A stretch of 64,000 nucleotides of DNA, taken from the NCBI RefSeq assembly GCF_009905375.1, contig NC_133647.1, positions 81,062,442-81,126,441 of the forward strand. Direction: 5' to 3'. Made by a program: the position numbers and the translations under genes. The notes under the pieces were generated by a model. The model was not told the DNA's origin and did not search any database. It saw only the letters and a program-made list of their open reading frames with translations. This DNA comes from Apium graveolens (lineage: Eukaryota; Streptophyta; Magnoliopsida; Apiales; Apiaceae). Of this stretch, positions 22,116 through 35,079 are shown piece by piece (positions within the stretch are counted from its first letter, which is position 1; each line of letters starts with the position of its first letter).

Positions 22116-23157
22116 TGTGTAGGTGTTCTTGCCGCCTGGATTTTCTTTCTGTTGTTTTTCCCGAGTCGTGCCCTGTTCTTGCTCCGGTTGCGCGTAGGCG
22201 CGTGTGCTGTGGTTGTTTAACTGCTTATTTTAATTATTGACTGAATTTTTGATTTTTGCAGATTATTCGATTGATTTTCGTGAAATAAATAAAAATCGTG
22301 TGGGAAATGATTGTAATTAATCGGTGAAATTTATTTGGAAACCCGAATTTTATCGGGCACTAATAAATTTTGCCGCTGTTGACGATGACTTTTAACGAGT
22401 CAACAGTGGACCGTGATGAATTAATTATGAGTCCTAAATCATAAATAAACAAAATTAGTGTAAAATAAATTTTGAAACGAAAATGAATAATAATAATTAA
22501 TAAAGCATTTTCGTATCGGTGAATGGGATTGATGAATTGATTTGGGAATTGCTTGGTGTTGCGTTTGTGTTGTGATTGACGTCGAAATGATTCGACGGGT
22601 AGGCCGATAAATAAAGGAAACGCTGCCCGATTTTCGGGGAAATTAATTCCGAAAATACGGGAACGTAACCTGTAATTGTCGGAAACGTCGAACGAGGATA
22701 TAATTGAACTTTATGAAACCTATTTACGTGACGTGACAAGATATTTTGTGAATAATCGATTACCCTATTTTTCAAAATGACAAATATACGTATTTTCCTA
22801 AATTAAATACCGAACCGAGTTTCGAAGATGTGAACCATAATTGTTATGTGTATTTCGATAATACATATGAATATGAATTCAGTTATGAAATCGTACGGGT
22901 AGAATATGATAACGATTTGATGTTAAGCTTAAGTGGTTATCTAAATTAGGGTATTTCAACCCTGTAGGTTTTAGACGGAAGACCCGAGACGTGACATCGG
23001 ACTAGGAACGATCTAGTGATTAGACGTCGAGATTAATGAAGTTCTAATCGAAGGGCCTGAGTGTTGGGATCGTATCCAGAATGGGATAATAGTTTGACGA
23101 TAAGGCCGAACGTTCAAGTCGAACCAAAGTCAACTAGTAATAGCGATTAAAGCTTAT

Positions 23158-23268
23158 TGAGGCAAGTATTCTTGATTTTCTTTTAAATACTGCAAGTATT
23201 CTCGAACTTTCTTTTAAATACTGCAAGTATTCCTGATTTTTCTTTTAAAATACTGCAATTATTTCTTC
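23158..23268 (+). repeat. Tandem repeat in Gypsy-E LTR, unit about 37 bp, three copies
   Basis: GCAAGTATTC followed by TTTTCTTTTAAATACT recurs three times, with a decayed fourth. It is repeated in the 3' LTR at about 55115-55220. Confidence 0.75.
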
Positions 23269-24223
23269 GTTCCTATTCTAAGTTCAGAATAGTTAACTGT
23301 TTTATATTTCGCTGCAATTACTCTGATTATGCATGTTCTTTTATTCTTGTTCCTATAATTCGATTGCTCTTTGAGCAAATACCCATTCTTTCGGGTTATT
23401 TGCGAACCCAGAATTGGGGTGTTTTGAATTCAAAATGATTTGATATCCTCCATGGGCTGGATAATGATGACGTTTTGGGGATTAAGCGTGTCTTAATCCT
23501 GAGGACCGGGATATGACTGGTGCCTCGAGATGGGCCGTAGTGCCTGGGTACCCGACTGGATCTATATATGGAGATATAGATCTGCATTATATCCTGACTG
23601 ATCAGCAGGATATAGATGCGAACTAGTGTCCAGTCTAATTTGTGGTTGATCGCCATTAACGACATTTTCTCTCGAAAGGTTTTCATGATTCCAAAACCGG
23701 ACAGAATCCTGATTCAGAAGATGAATCGGGGAATCGCTTGTCATTTTTGAATTTATAGTTAAAGGCTGGTGACAACCAATGTTTATTTGCTCAACTCACT
23801 CAAATAAATAGAATTGTTTAAAATGGTTTTAAGATTTTATCCGGAAGTTTTTCTTTTGATATTAATGCTTGAAACTCAAATTATATACTTGCTGGGCATT
23901 TTTGGCTCACTCTTGCTTTGTAAATTCTTATTTCTGCGAGAAACATATAAGGATAAAAGTGAATAGCTTTGATAGACAGCAGAAGTTAGAGAAATCTCCG
24001 CTGCGAGAGGTTGAAGAAGTTAGAGGAATATGACAAGAGTGTTAGGACAAAGGTATTCTCATTTGTATTTTAGTTGTTGTAAGTGGTAGAAGATTAGATT
24101 CTTGTTTCATACCATAACCTTTAAACGATCTGGATTCAAGGGGTTAACTGAATATTCTTTGATTTTATGTAAAGATTATTTAGTGACACCAAATCTTGAC
24201 CCCGGATTTGGGTTGTTACAAGT

Positions 24224-24235
24224 TGGTATCAGAGC
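24224..24235 (+). other. Gypsy-E primer binding site
   Basis: TGGTATCAGAGC, three bases after the 5' LTR, complementary to the initiator Met tRNA 3' end. Confidence 0.88.
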
Positions 24236-25670
24236 TGCAGGTTATTGGTTACTGAAATAAGAATAGGTGAGAGTAAGATAGGAATGATAGGTCGTGCAAA
24301 ATAGGAAAGACCCTAGGCATACTCAGGTTAAGTTGAGTTGAGTGCGAATTAGGGTTAGTAGGTCTGGTATGGAATGGGTAAGCCATGATTGTTGAGGGAA
24401 CTGTAAGGCGAATATCGCAACACTGTAGGTATAGTGAGTTCTCAGATCTTACAATAATGAGGAATCGATGGGTCGACAGAGACAGGGTATGTTACCCTAC
24501 TTTTCATGTGGTTTTGAAGAACATACGATCGATTCTCGTGAGAATTTGTGTAAGAGAAGCTACAATTTAACTTAGGTAATAGGACGAGTTCCACGTCGAA
24601 GGCAACCAGTTGATGGAAGCTGATGAAGAAATAACGTTGCGCGTTTCGAAGACACCACCGTTGCGAGAAGATTCTTATCACTTATCGGGAGCTGTGCGAG
24701 GAATAATATCTACCTTACTGGGTACAGGTAAGACTAGCAAGAAGGTGCGCCCTTACTTACGGACAAAACATCGAATCACATGCGTGGTTGTAAGCATAAC
24801 GTCAAGGACGACGACAAAAATATGAAAGACAATGGCAGACGTCAGCGTTGGATTCGATTTAGGAATAAAATGGCATATAACGGTGAATGGAGTTTCGTCG
24901 GCTAATAAGTGCATGTATAATCCAAGGAAAAGTGGAAGAAGTACCAAAGTGGAGAGACCCTTATATGGGCATTCTTTTAATTAGACATTTCATTGGTAAA
25001 TCATAAAAATAGCAAGTAACTTATATAGTAATGACAACCAAATATTTGTTTATCAAAACTTTAAAATGAGATTTCGAAAAAGATTTTCTTAACCAACTTT
25101 CAGAGGATTTTTGGCATGAAATGAGTTTTACAAATTGGTTTTCGAATTACTATTTATGTTCTTGTTATTACAAACAGAAAATGACCTAAAAAGATAATGG
25201 ATTTAGACTCAGTGTTGTTAGTTCGGAGGACCAAGTAGACCCATTGGCAGGAAGAAAGGTTTAAAGTTTTCTGTGAAAAATGAAGGTAAACTTTGTTTAA
25301 TAAAATCAATAATTGAATCAACATATTAAAATATTATTTATCCAATTTATAAAAATTTAACGAGATTCGTGATTCGAATGGACAGAGGATGATTGAAGTA
25401 AAAGAAAGAATCTTCCAGATAATTGGAAAAGAATCGTGTCTCTATCAACGAAATTGAGGCGTTGCGTGATCGATAGTTATTCTACGTGACATAGATGAGA
25501 TCCGAAGCTGTGATTACAAATTTCGGAAGGACGCGATTAAGATCAAATTATTGAAGCAGTTGATGCGAAGACATTTCCAGACAGCATTTCGAAACAATGG
25601 TGTGACTTGAATCGTGAACCAGTATTCGCACGATCTTGAAGGCAGATGTAGGTGAAGCGTGGAAGGTGAT
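24236..25670 (+). mobile_element. Gypsy-E internal region, left part, no gag seen
   Basis: About 1.4 kb between the primer binding site and the inserted Gypsy-D array. Frames are all short and none shows a gag or zinc-knuckle motif. The last five bases GTGAT (25666-25670) are the target of Gypsy-D. Confidence 0.7.
25666..25670. repeat. Left 5-bp target duplication of Gypsy-D
   Basis: GTGAT, repeated at 48504-48508 after the third LTR. Confidence 0.8.
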
Positions 25671-26784
25671 TATAACACCCCCAAATCCGGGGTCGGGGAT
25701 TCGGGTTGTCATGAGTTCCATTTCCCTTATCAATACTTAATCTTAATAGTCAACCAACTACTGAGTACTGTGACCTCACAAGTCATTTTATTCCACAATT
25801 TTAAGTCATTACACCTCAAAAGGGTTTCTGAATAAATTTACATATTCTTTGCCATTATTACAATTCATAATATACATAAGTCTGGTACATCAAAAGTTGA
25901 AAACCTAGCCTATTGGTAGCTCCTACCTCAGCCACAACGACATCAACGCCTACAGGAAACTGCGGAACGTTTCCTATCCGCTCACGAATTGGGAGCTTGG
26001 TCCTGCTCATCTTGTCTATCTGTTGTCGTGTGATGAAAGAAGAAAGCAAGGGTGAGCAACAAGCCCACCGAAATAATATGTATAATAATTTACAATATAT
26101 GAGCATTCTCATAGTACTCATGAAAGTCTTGGTCAACAAGAAATGAACCAAGTTTGAAATCTTAATGCGACAAAGTCGCAAAATATTCAGTATATATATA
26201 CATATATACTTCCCAAATCTTGGAAGTCCTCTTCCATGCATAATACACACAGAGTTCCAGTATATAACTATATAAAATATCGTTACAAGGTGATCTCATA
26301 TATCCAATCTTGTCTCAACGTTTTTCTGAAAATCTTTGTCATGCATAAGATAATCATTTACTAGATATAAGTTGAAAAGATGAAGTTACAAGATACTCCA
26401 ATATACTTATATCTTTTTCGAATACTACTTGAACTACCACCGTTCAAGGTATAACCAGTTCAAAAGTTCATCACATAGATGAGACTATAAGATAAGACAT
26501 GAATAGATTCAATCTTTGAAATATTATTGAATGAAATGAAGTTACGAGATACTTCATTAAGTCCCGATATATATATATCCATATATATCTCTTATACATT
26601 TCCTGAAAAACCTCTGTCATGTAAAGTATGAACAGAGTTGCAATATCTAATGAATTTGGAAGGAAAAGAATTTTGGCATAAACCTGATATCTTGTTGATC
26701 AGGCAAAGATACCAATAAGTAACCTTCTCTACTAGTAGATGGACGAATTCCCCACTGGTCAACACCCTGGCCGCATTAGGACCT

Positions 26785-26872
26785 ATGCTGGACTGCCACT
26801 CAGCCACTTACGCATTGATGGACTCCCACTGAGCCACTTACACTTTCATGGACGCCCACTGAGCCCATGTTG
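26785..26872 (-). repeat. Short tandem repeat in Gypsy-D LTR, unit about 29 bp
   Basis: GGACTGCCACTCAGCCACTT, GGACTCCCACTGAGCCACTT and GGACGCCCACTGAGCCCA follow one another. Equivalent blocks are in LTR 2 (about 36254-36335), LTR 3 (about 45690-45775) and, more diverged, D2. Confidence 0.7.
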
Positions 26873-27378
26873 CTTATGCCGACTCAAATAGATGGACTTA
26901 CTTCCCGAACGTTGGGTAAGTAATCAATTCATTTATCAAAACAACAACCTCGTTGCGAATATAAAATACACCACAGAGCCGGATCCCTTAGATTTTTGAG
27001 CGAGTATTCAAGTCCCCTTCAAAAAGGAAGATCTTAAATTTGAAAACGAGTTTTGGGATCCGCTCTAACCTTTAATAATCATTTTGAAGACTCGAAAACA
27101 TGTTTAAGAATGTTTGGAGTAATGCTGATTTAATGAAATAAATCAGTCCCGATATATTAGAAAATATCTGAATATTATTATTTAAATAATATTCCCATAA
27201 AGGGTAATCTCTATAAAAATAATTGAAGTAGAAGTTTTAAAACTCAAACTTGAAATGAATAATAAATAACCAAAGATATACTTTTACGAAAGTACGATCT
27301 TTATTTGAATAATCGAAAATAAGTTTGATTATCGAACATTATTCTTTAATAAAATAAAGAAGATTATTTAATAAAATG

Positions 27379-27653
27379 AGCGGAGTCATAAGTCCTCGAA
27401 TGAATATTCAAAATAATATTCATTAAATAAAATAAGCGGAGTCATAAGCCCTCGAATGTATATTCAAAATAATATTCATTAGATAAAATAAGCGGAGTCA
27501 TAAGTCCTGAATGAATATTCAAAATAATGTTCATTAAATAAAATAAGCAGAGTTATAAGTCCTCGAATGAATATTCAAAATAATATTCATTAGATAAAAA
27601 GCGGAGTCATAAGTCCTCGAATCAATATTCAAAATAATATTCATTAAATAAAA
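27379..27653 (-). repeat. Tandem 55-bp hairpin repeats, five units, LTR 1
   Basis: Each unit has AGCGGAGTCATAAGTCC followed by an inverted repeat, AATGAATATT and AATATTCATT, separated by six bases. Homologous blocks lie in the other LTRs (36843-37121, 46283-46560) and in D2 with about three units (59164-59331). Confidence 0.85.
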
Positions 27654-27704
27654 TAAAGTTATCGAATAAACCTTATTCGATTAATAGTTTTAAAAACTAT
27701 ATCT

Positions 27705-27712
27705 GTATATAT

Positions 27713-27746
<34 letters not shown>

Positions 27747-27750
27747 TATA
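27705..27750. repeat. (TA)n microsatellite in LTR 1
   Basis: Alternating TA with one AAA interruption. Lengths differ among the three LTRs (about 37169-37189 and 46611-46636), and LTR 3 also lost the following ACTCGGGAACATCG segment. Confidence 0.85.
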
Positions 27751-29715
27751 CTCGGGAACATCGACTCCCGGTTTAGAAATATGTTCACCTTTGGTCCTCT
27801 ATACTAAGGGTATACGCAACTACTGCTTATCTCTAGCATAGGTATTATGCAACTTATAAGCAATTGAATCAACAATTAGACATCAAGATTACGAAACAGA
27901 CATGCATATATACCATATCAGCATGCTCCAATATATCGCAAGATTTGCTAATAACAATCATGCACTTATCACAAGATAATGCATATACATATATACATCA
28001 CAACAACTGTATAACGGGTAGAAAACTTGCCTGAGTGCTCTGGGGTAGACTTAAGCTTAGAGTGGGTCCAGTAACCTATGAACAACAACATAAGCCGGAA
28101 TTAAACCACGGTCGCTTAAGAAACTAGACTTTATCCACTTAGACCCTAATGTTCGCTTATACGCTTAACGATTTGTGTTAATCGTTCGCACACCCTCGGC
28201 TCTACCAATTTTAATAAATTAATCGTTACGAATTTTAAGGTGAATCTTTCACGAGTACTCTACCAACTTCCTAATCCACCTTACATAATTGTTTCGTAAT
28301 TCAATTAGTCTTTTAGGTGACTTAAACAAGGTCTCAAAGTAAAGCGAGGGGTAAAGATTCGTTCGCGAAACGCCGTTACTTAAAACGGTCGTTTCTCCTA
28401 AACCGTACATCGGAACCAAGCGATCCACATATCAAAACGAAGCTTACGACACGCTCTAGATAAACATGGCAATGTTACAGATTGTTTGTTAAGTTTTATT
28501 TCTTGAACACTAAGAACAAGCAGTTGAATAAAAATGGGCATTACGACGGCTATGTTTACGCGATTACCAATGTTTAAACTACTCCAATTAACCACCAACC
28601 AACTCATAACCATCAATACAACAAAACTTCACCTAAACCATACCACATCAGTCCATAACCTCCAAGTTTTTCAACTCAAACAACCACAATCAAAACCTAT
28701 GAACTATAATCAAGCTTCAATTACCAAAACACTTCCAAATAAAACCAAACTACTAATAATCACAATCCATGCTTCTCATTTCACGAAACCAACCATTAAA
28801 CTTAATAACAAATAAATTAAAGGCTAGGTTTTGAAGTTTATACCTTCCTTGAAAGGTGTTAAGTTGCTAGGAAGCCTTAGGGAGCCTCCTACAAGCTTGA
28901 TCTTGCTTATTTGGACAAGACTTGTGAACAAGAGTTGTAGGCCATCTCAATACCTTTCCAACGAGCTATAGAACACTACATTTGAGTGAGAAATAAAGGA
29001 GATACAGTAGTTTTAATGTGCTGGTTCTGTTTTGGCCGAGAGTAATGGAAATGGGGGAGGAAATGCTTTTGCTTTCTTGTGTTGGTGGAATAATGTGGTG
29101 GATTATGATGGATTGTCTTGATATTTTGCTAGGTTAATAATAAACAAAGGAGTTAGTGGAAGATGATCTCACCATTTGCCATGTGTTGGTGATTTGTGGT
29201 GAGATGAGATCATCCCTAGTTAACTATATAATTAACTAGCCATTCCTTCCTAACTATCACTTGGTTTGTTGTTTGATCAACCATGCACTTGCCTTGCCAC
29301 TTGCAAAGGTATTTACAAGAGTCGTTATTCATTTCTTTGTCCGGTTATCACTCAATCTCGTTGATCGTTTGGTTAAATACCTTAATGGTTTTATTGATAA
29401 AATCTTCTTGGTATTTTTAATACCTAAATTAATTCTCCTTTATAATCCTTGAATTTAAAATCCTTCATCTTAATATTAATTTCTTAAATCCCTTAATGTC
29501 TGGTGGAAATCTCGGGGAAAAATAAAAGTGCCCTTTTTCGAAATCTGACGGCTTTTACATGCACTTATTTTCTTTATGGAATATTAATACGATCTTAGAA
29601 TTTCCATAACAGTACCCTATATATCGCGGTCTGATAATTTTTCTTAATCAGCATTGTCAGCAAAAGTTACTATTCATCCGGGTTTCAAAAATTTCCAAAA
29701 ATTGGGGTTATTACA

Positions 29716-29735
29716 GTCTCCCCTCCTTAAAAGGA
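29716..29735 (-). other. Gypsy-D polypurine tract, copy 1
   Basis: The minus strand reads CCTTTTAAGGAGGGGAGAC next to the LTR, the usual plus-strand primer of plant gypsy elements. Repeated at 39155-39174. Confidence 0.85.
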
Positions 29736-32700
29736 TTCCGTCCCGGAATCAAATAGAAAACAGTTGGGGATGCTTTTCTAGCATTGTGCCTTCTAACTCT
29801 CAATTCAATTTTCCACATTATGGTTCTACCACCAAACTCTGACTAGTTTGATAACCCTTCTCCTAAGCACTTGTCCTTTTTCGATCTATAACCCTTCCTG
29901 GTTGCTCCATATAGGTTACGTCTGGTTGCATGTCTATGCGCTCATACGCCCCTATTTGTCTGGCATCCGAATTACACTTCCTTAACATTGATACATGGAA
30001 CACGTTATGAAGTTGCTACAGGTACGGGGTAGGGCTATCTCATATTCTAACTTCCCAATACGTCTTAATACCTCAAAGGGTCCAACAATTCGAGGGCTTA
30101 GCTTTCCTTTCTTTCCGAACATCATCCATCCTTTCCAAGGGAATACCTATAACTGCACTAGGTCCCCTACTTCCTACTCTTTGTCCTTTCGTGTCAAATC
30201 AACATACTTCTTATGTCCATCTTGGGCTACTACCAGCCGCCCTCTGATTAGATCTATTATATCCCTGGTCCTTTGGACCACTGCTGGTCCGAGCATCTAG
30301 CGCTCTGCAACTTCATCCTAATATAAGGGAGATCGACATTGTGTTCCCTCAAGGATCTCATAAGGCGACATCTCGATAATGACATATGATCTATTATCGT
30401 AAGAAAACTCAATCCGCGTTAAGTGATCATTCCAAATTCTTTCAAGTCTATTTCACATACTCTCATCATAGCTTCTAGCATTATAGCTTTTGATTCTCAA
30501 TACCCATTCTTTTCCAGTTCATAATCAGTACTATCTTCCGTACAGAATACTATTCTAGATATACCTTTACTCGCTAGAGTTTTATAACCTTTTAATAATC
30601 GCGTCAACCTTAGTATCACGAACGCGTTAGAATAGGAATACCATCGTACTTGGTACCACTTCATCTCTAGCTGCCATCATCTTCGAAAGCTTGGTCCTTC
30701 GATAAAAGTAAAAGAATTTATTGAGAGATCATTATGATCATGAACACTTATTATATTGCATAGTTAGTACAGAAGGTGGCCAACCTTTAGTACTTGACAA
30801 GCAGTTAAACAACATGTGGTATCCTACTAGGCTTCTATCACACAGATAGATAGTCATTCGGCAATACCTCCCCTTCTGGAAGGGTTGTTCTTCTCAGCTT
30901 ACATGAAATGAAAAGAAGAGAAAAGAACGAACTGAAGATAATTGTATATATGAAAAAAATACTGCCATAAAATATCTGGCTTGGAATGTACCTCTGAACT
31001 ATAGAGGTTTGGCATAGGAGAACAAAATGTATACGTATATATATCAATATCAAGTATTATAGCATCACATTCCACCTGCTTAAATATTTTTGCTATTCCG
31101 TCCATCATTCTATGGACCCATGCTCTTGCTCTAGCTTATACATAATCACCCTTGAAACTCCCTCGAGAACGAAAATTGAATCTGGGATTTCATTTTAGAC
31201 CTCATCGTTACTAGAATCCATTTCTATACCACAACCTTCTTCGTATGGGTAATACTACTCTTTATCGATAAGAAGGAATAAATATATCATAGGTAAATGT
31301 TCGGCTTAGTCGGTCTATCATTAATAACTTATACATCACCATGACCCGATTAGTTGTACTCAATCTCAACATCCATTCCAATACAACTCTCACGGTTGTA
31401 ATCGGCTCATTACTCGCAGAATCATTGCTGCATTACTATAGTCCACCACGGACCTATTATAGTCATTCGTTTTCCATGAAATCTTAATATCTAACCATAC
31501 AAAGTCTATAGCTATCGTATCCAATTTTTCTAAGGAGTCAACATGATCACCGTTCATGATTCATGAAGAACACTCCTGAACTTGATGTACATATGACATG
31601 AAGCAGATAAAATTGCAGAAGAGTTTCAATGAAAGCAACGATATCAGGTTAATACCATTATTAACCATATGTCTTTATTGGGAGACATGAAGCTCAAAGG
31701 TCCATTTAGTCCTTTCGTAACATGGTCCTGGCTTATCTCAAGATAGGCTAAGATAGATAGCCCGCTCACGGCGATTACATGAATTAAATCTTTACTAAAC
31801 TACTATTACGGTTGAGTATCGCACAATCATCAGAAGAAATGTCAATCTTTCAAACCATAATACAACCTTCACGACTTTAACCATCGTCACTGTATTCCTC
31901 TGGCACGAGCGCCTATAATTGCTCTCTTACACTTAGAGTGTCGGCCACCTCTTTGGCCTTTTCTGATAGTAAAATTTCCTTACAATCAAGTCATTTTAAC
32001 CACCTCCAACTAAATTTTCTACCTCATTTCAATCACTGCTTATGTGAAAATGCTTTTCTTAAGTCCTGGTGAGAAAAAAATCACCATTTTTCCATTAGTC
32101 ATTGCCTTAGTCTTTAGATGTGAACATTGTCATGACTGACTCTCGATCATACTTAGGACGTCTCTTACCTTGGGTTCTTCTCGTTTTCACCAATCTCGAC
32201 CCTCATTGGGTCGATCTATACTTTCTTATGGTCCAACACGTGCCCCACCCGGCATTATTATAATTACGTCATATTTCCTTTATCAAAATTTCTATTCTTG
32301 AGAACTTTGAATATTACCTTTCTCCTTGTAAAACCTCTAAGGTTATCCTTAAATCCTTCATCAGGTACACCCTAGGTACAGGGCATATCAAGATACCATT
32401 TACTAATACCAGAATCATTGTCTATATAGTTCTGAAAACTTTCTCCACTGATCTTTAAAGGTTGTTGTTGCCTTAGTCCTTCATTCCGTACTACCCAAAC
32501 TCATAATGTCCCTATTAAGGGTGAAATGCCATCCTTTATGCATCCCCCCATGGTTCATCTCAAGCTATTGAGGTTATGTCCTTAATTCCACCTTTAAAAA
32601 GGTACTTGCATCCTTATATGGATAAATCAAGTCATATATCCCTGATAAGGGTATCTTATTCAATTATTCCCACCTCGATAGTATATGCCTAATTTCACAA

Positions 32701-33823
32701 TTATATCTGTTTTCAAAATGAAGTCAATCAATATGGCCTCCAAAAGATAACAACGGTTATCCGCTTTTCTTGCCTGATTCAGTAATGATAACAGGGATGT
32801 TCTAGAAGATATTGGTCGTGTTCAACGTGAACTTTTTAGTTCTAACTACTCATTTACCTCTTTTATTTATCTCAACAATCATCTCAATGTTGGGATATCT
32901 TTTATACCTGGTGTCCCCCTTTTTGGGTATCAATTCACATGCGTTACTTACACTTCACATTCTTGAAGGTCACTTCCTTCATCCAATTTCCTAATTTCTT
33001 ACTTTCTTGTCTCCTCAGTCTATCTGCGTCTCATTATTTATCCTTCGAACTATCTCAAGGTTTCCTCGAATCGTCCCAACTTAAAGGGGATAAAATATAT
33101 GTATCTCTTATGCCTTCAACCATCAACTTTAACTCATGGTGAATCACGCTCATCCTGACGATTGCATACTTTTCTATTTCTATTGCTACGAGTCTTTAGG
33201 GTTTCCTCATACCCAACTCCCTTATCATTCCTCAAACTCTATTGCCTTTATATTCCTTTCCACTTCTGTTTTTTTTATTACAATCATTTCATGAACCCAT
33301 TAATCATTAACTTCAAACATCACGTTGTTCTGGGATTCATGTCCTCAGGATGAATCTTGCCAACTTTTACCACTTAGATTCATAATTCATCATACTCGTC
33401 CGCCTTGGTTCTGGCTCTAAAGCTTTTACACCCGAAAACAATAGACTGAACTTTAATCGGTTTATTATAACGTCTGGTCCCGTGTCTTTCTTGGCCTTTC
33501 ACCAACGGGTGGCCTCTCTCTTAGGAAGGTAAGTGAAAAAAAAACAGTCTTTTTCGCTTCGTCAATCATTTAGAATCTCAAATGATTCCTATATTTCCTT
33601 TAGCCTGGCTCTTGCCTCGATTGGGTCAACTTGTTCCTTGGAACACTGAGAGCTTATCGACTTAAAGGTCCTGAAAGAATTTCCCACTACACTGTTTCCT
33701 CAGGGTGGTGGTTGGGGGGTTAAAGTATAAGTTCTGTTTAGGAAGCTCTATGAATTGCCCCATAGTAGTACCGTCCTGGTTTCCCTATCTTGCTCGACTT
33801 CTGTTTTCTCGATATGAAATGTT
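29736..33823 (-). pseudogene. Gypsy-D internal 1: decayed integrase region
   Basis: Minus-strand traces of the pol C-terminus, such as a KKGKLSPRIVGPFEVLRRIG-like segment at about 30050-30115 (shared by gypsy integrases before the chromodomain). Beyond about 30500 no motif is clear for 3 kb. Stops and frameshifts are frequent. D2 at 61488 onward is the better preserved relative. Confidence 0.6.
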
Positions 33824-34640
33824 TCATCCTTCCCCCATAATCAAAGTTATCTTATACGTTAAAATCCTTGTTTTCCATTTCATTATGTTATGGGCTCTTT
33901 CTTTCTTGATATGGATCTCTTCTCCAGTCATTGACTCTCTGCCTTCATTCATTACTTTTTCTTGGCACAACATGATCTTTTTCAATAATTCGGGATGTAT
34001 TACAATCTCAAACAGTTTTTCAGTTCTGGCTCCGATTACCTTTACTTCTATTTCCATTTTCTCGAAATCTCTTATCAACTCTCCCAAAGACATTATCATC
34101 TTGAGTCTCTCCTTTCTACTAAGGGCATTAGCCACCATTTTGGCTTTCAATGGATGATAAAGAATCTCATAATCGTAATCCTTGATTAGCTCTAACCACC
34201 TCCTCTGGCGCATGTTGAGCACTTTCTGCGTTAAAATGTACTAGAGCACTTATGGCTCGTGTAAATCTCGCACTTCTCTCCATACAAGTAGTGCCTCCAA
34301 TCTTTAAGGCAAAACTATTGCCATGAGCCCAAGCTCATGGGTAGGATATCGGATTTTCATATTCCCTTAATTATCTTGACGCGTACGCGATTACCTTGTT
34401 GTGCTGTATAAGAAGCACCCTAATTCCTTATGCGAAGCGTCAATACAAATCACAAAATCTCCTTTTCCATCCGGTAACGCCAACATAGGAGCCGTCACCA
34501 ACCTTTGCTTCAGTTCTTGAAAGTTGTTCTCGCATTTCTCTGTCCATTCGAACTTCCCAGTCTTATGAGTAAGCCGCGTTAAAGGGGCAACTATCTTTAC
34601 GAACTTGAACGAACGTCCGGTAGTGACCGACCAATCCTAC
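33824..34640 (-). pseudogene. Gypsy-D internal 1: RT C-terminus and RNase H remnant
   Basis: At 33824-34222 a 132-residue open stretch shows the RNase H end: [17 protein letters not shown], then [19 protein letters not shown], a Ty3/gypsy hallmark in which GKAN and ADALSR are normal. Upstream on the minus strand (about 34380-34640) are FEWTEKCENNFQELKQRL and LPDGKGDFVICIDA, the RT-RNase H junction, in other frames. No RT catalytic motif or protease is left. Confidence 0.82.
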
Positions 34641-35063
34641 TCTAGTAGTTTCCCTAACCATGGTTATCAATTCCTCAGTGGTCCTTTATTCATTCTTGTC
34701 AGGATCCCCCACAGGATCCTCCTCAGCAATAATCCCTTCTAAGACAACATCCTCAACCGTTACATCCTCAATATGAACATCATCCGGTCCCTTGTTAGGA
34801 CGCTCTATCGGATCCACAATCTGATCCCCAATATGTAGTAAAACATCATCGCGATGTTGCTCCTCAACCTCAGGGTTCGGAGTCCCGCTACCATATACGA
34901 TAACGAACTACACTTCTATCACGATATTTATAAGGGTTCCCATAAGGGTTTAAACTGTCAGTACAACGTTAGGTAGTCCGACTATGAACTTGGCAAGGGT
35001 TCTTATTATCTTAGTGAACTTATTATTTTAACGTCACATCATCTCTGAGGTTTATAACGCTTA
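34641..35063 (-). other. Gypsy-D internal 1: short 5' remainder
   Basis: Only about 420 bp separate the RT remnant from the primer binding site, where a complete element would have gag, protease and most of RT. No gag motif is seen. An acidic stretch (minus strand, about 34690-34800) is not recognisable. Confidence 0.6.
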
Positions 35064-35075
35064 GCTCTGATACCA
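35064..35075 (-). other. Gypsy-D primer binding site, copy 1
   Basis: The minus strand reads TGGTATCAGAGC, four bases inside LTR 2. Confidence 0.88.
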
Positions 35076-35079
35076 TTTC

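Larger units (their letters stand above)
20508..24220 (+). repeat. Gypsy-E 5' LTR (3.7 kb)
   Basis: Matches 52451-56180 throughout with scattered substitutions and small indels (for example about 11 bp at 21190 versus 53145). It contains a CT-rich stretch (21820-21960), a TG-rich stretch (about 22050-22115), a tandem repeat of about 37 bp (about 23160-23265) and many stops in all frames. The lysine/arginine-rich short frames on the minus strand here are translations of the CT-rich DNA, not genes. Confidence 0.9.
25671..29715 (-). repeat. Gypsy-D LTR 1 (4.05 kb)
   Basis: Plus-strand start TATAACACCCCCAAATCC and end GGGGTTATTACA. It lacks about 55 bp near 25780 that LTR 2 and LTR 3 keep (the ATACACACACACCAC stretch), and is the most divergent of the three at scattered sites. 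Confidence 0.9.

Noticed and set aside
24224..24235. TGGTATCAGAGC as a tRNA fragment or gene
   Set aside because: It is only 12 bases, placed just inside LTRs at four sites (also 19101, 35064, 44505). It is the retrotransposon primer binding site, not a tRNA gene.
27379..27653. Regular 55-bp repeats resembling a CRISPR array
   Set aside because: The units are directly contiguous without unique spacers, lie in an LTR, and the genome is a plant's.
28534..28815. A 93-residue plus-strand frame recurring at 37975-38256 and 47331-47612
   Set aside because: It lies within the three Gypsy-D LTRs. It is conserved only because the LTRs are copies of each other. It is Thr/Asn/Lys-rich from AT-rich DNA, has no motif, and D2 does not keep it.
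33824..34222. An uninterrupted 132-residue stretch as an active gene
   Set aside because: It is only the end of gypsy RNase H without its N-terminal half. The same fragment occurs at 43264-43662, and no RT or gag accompanies it.
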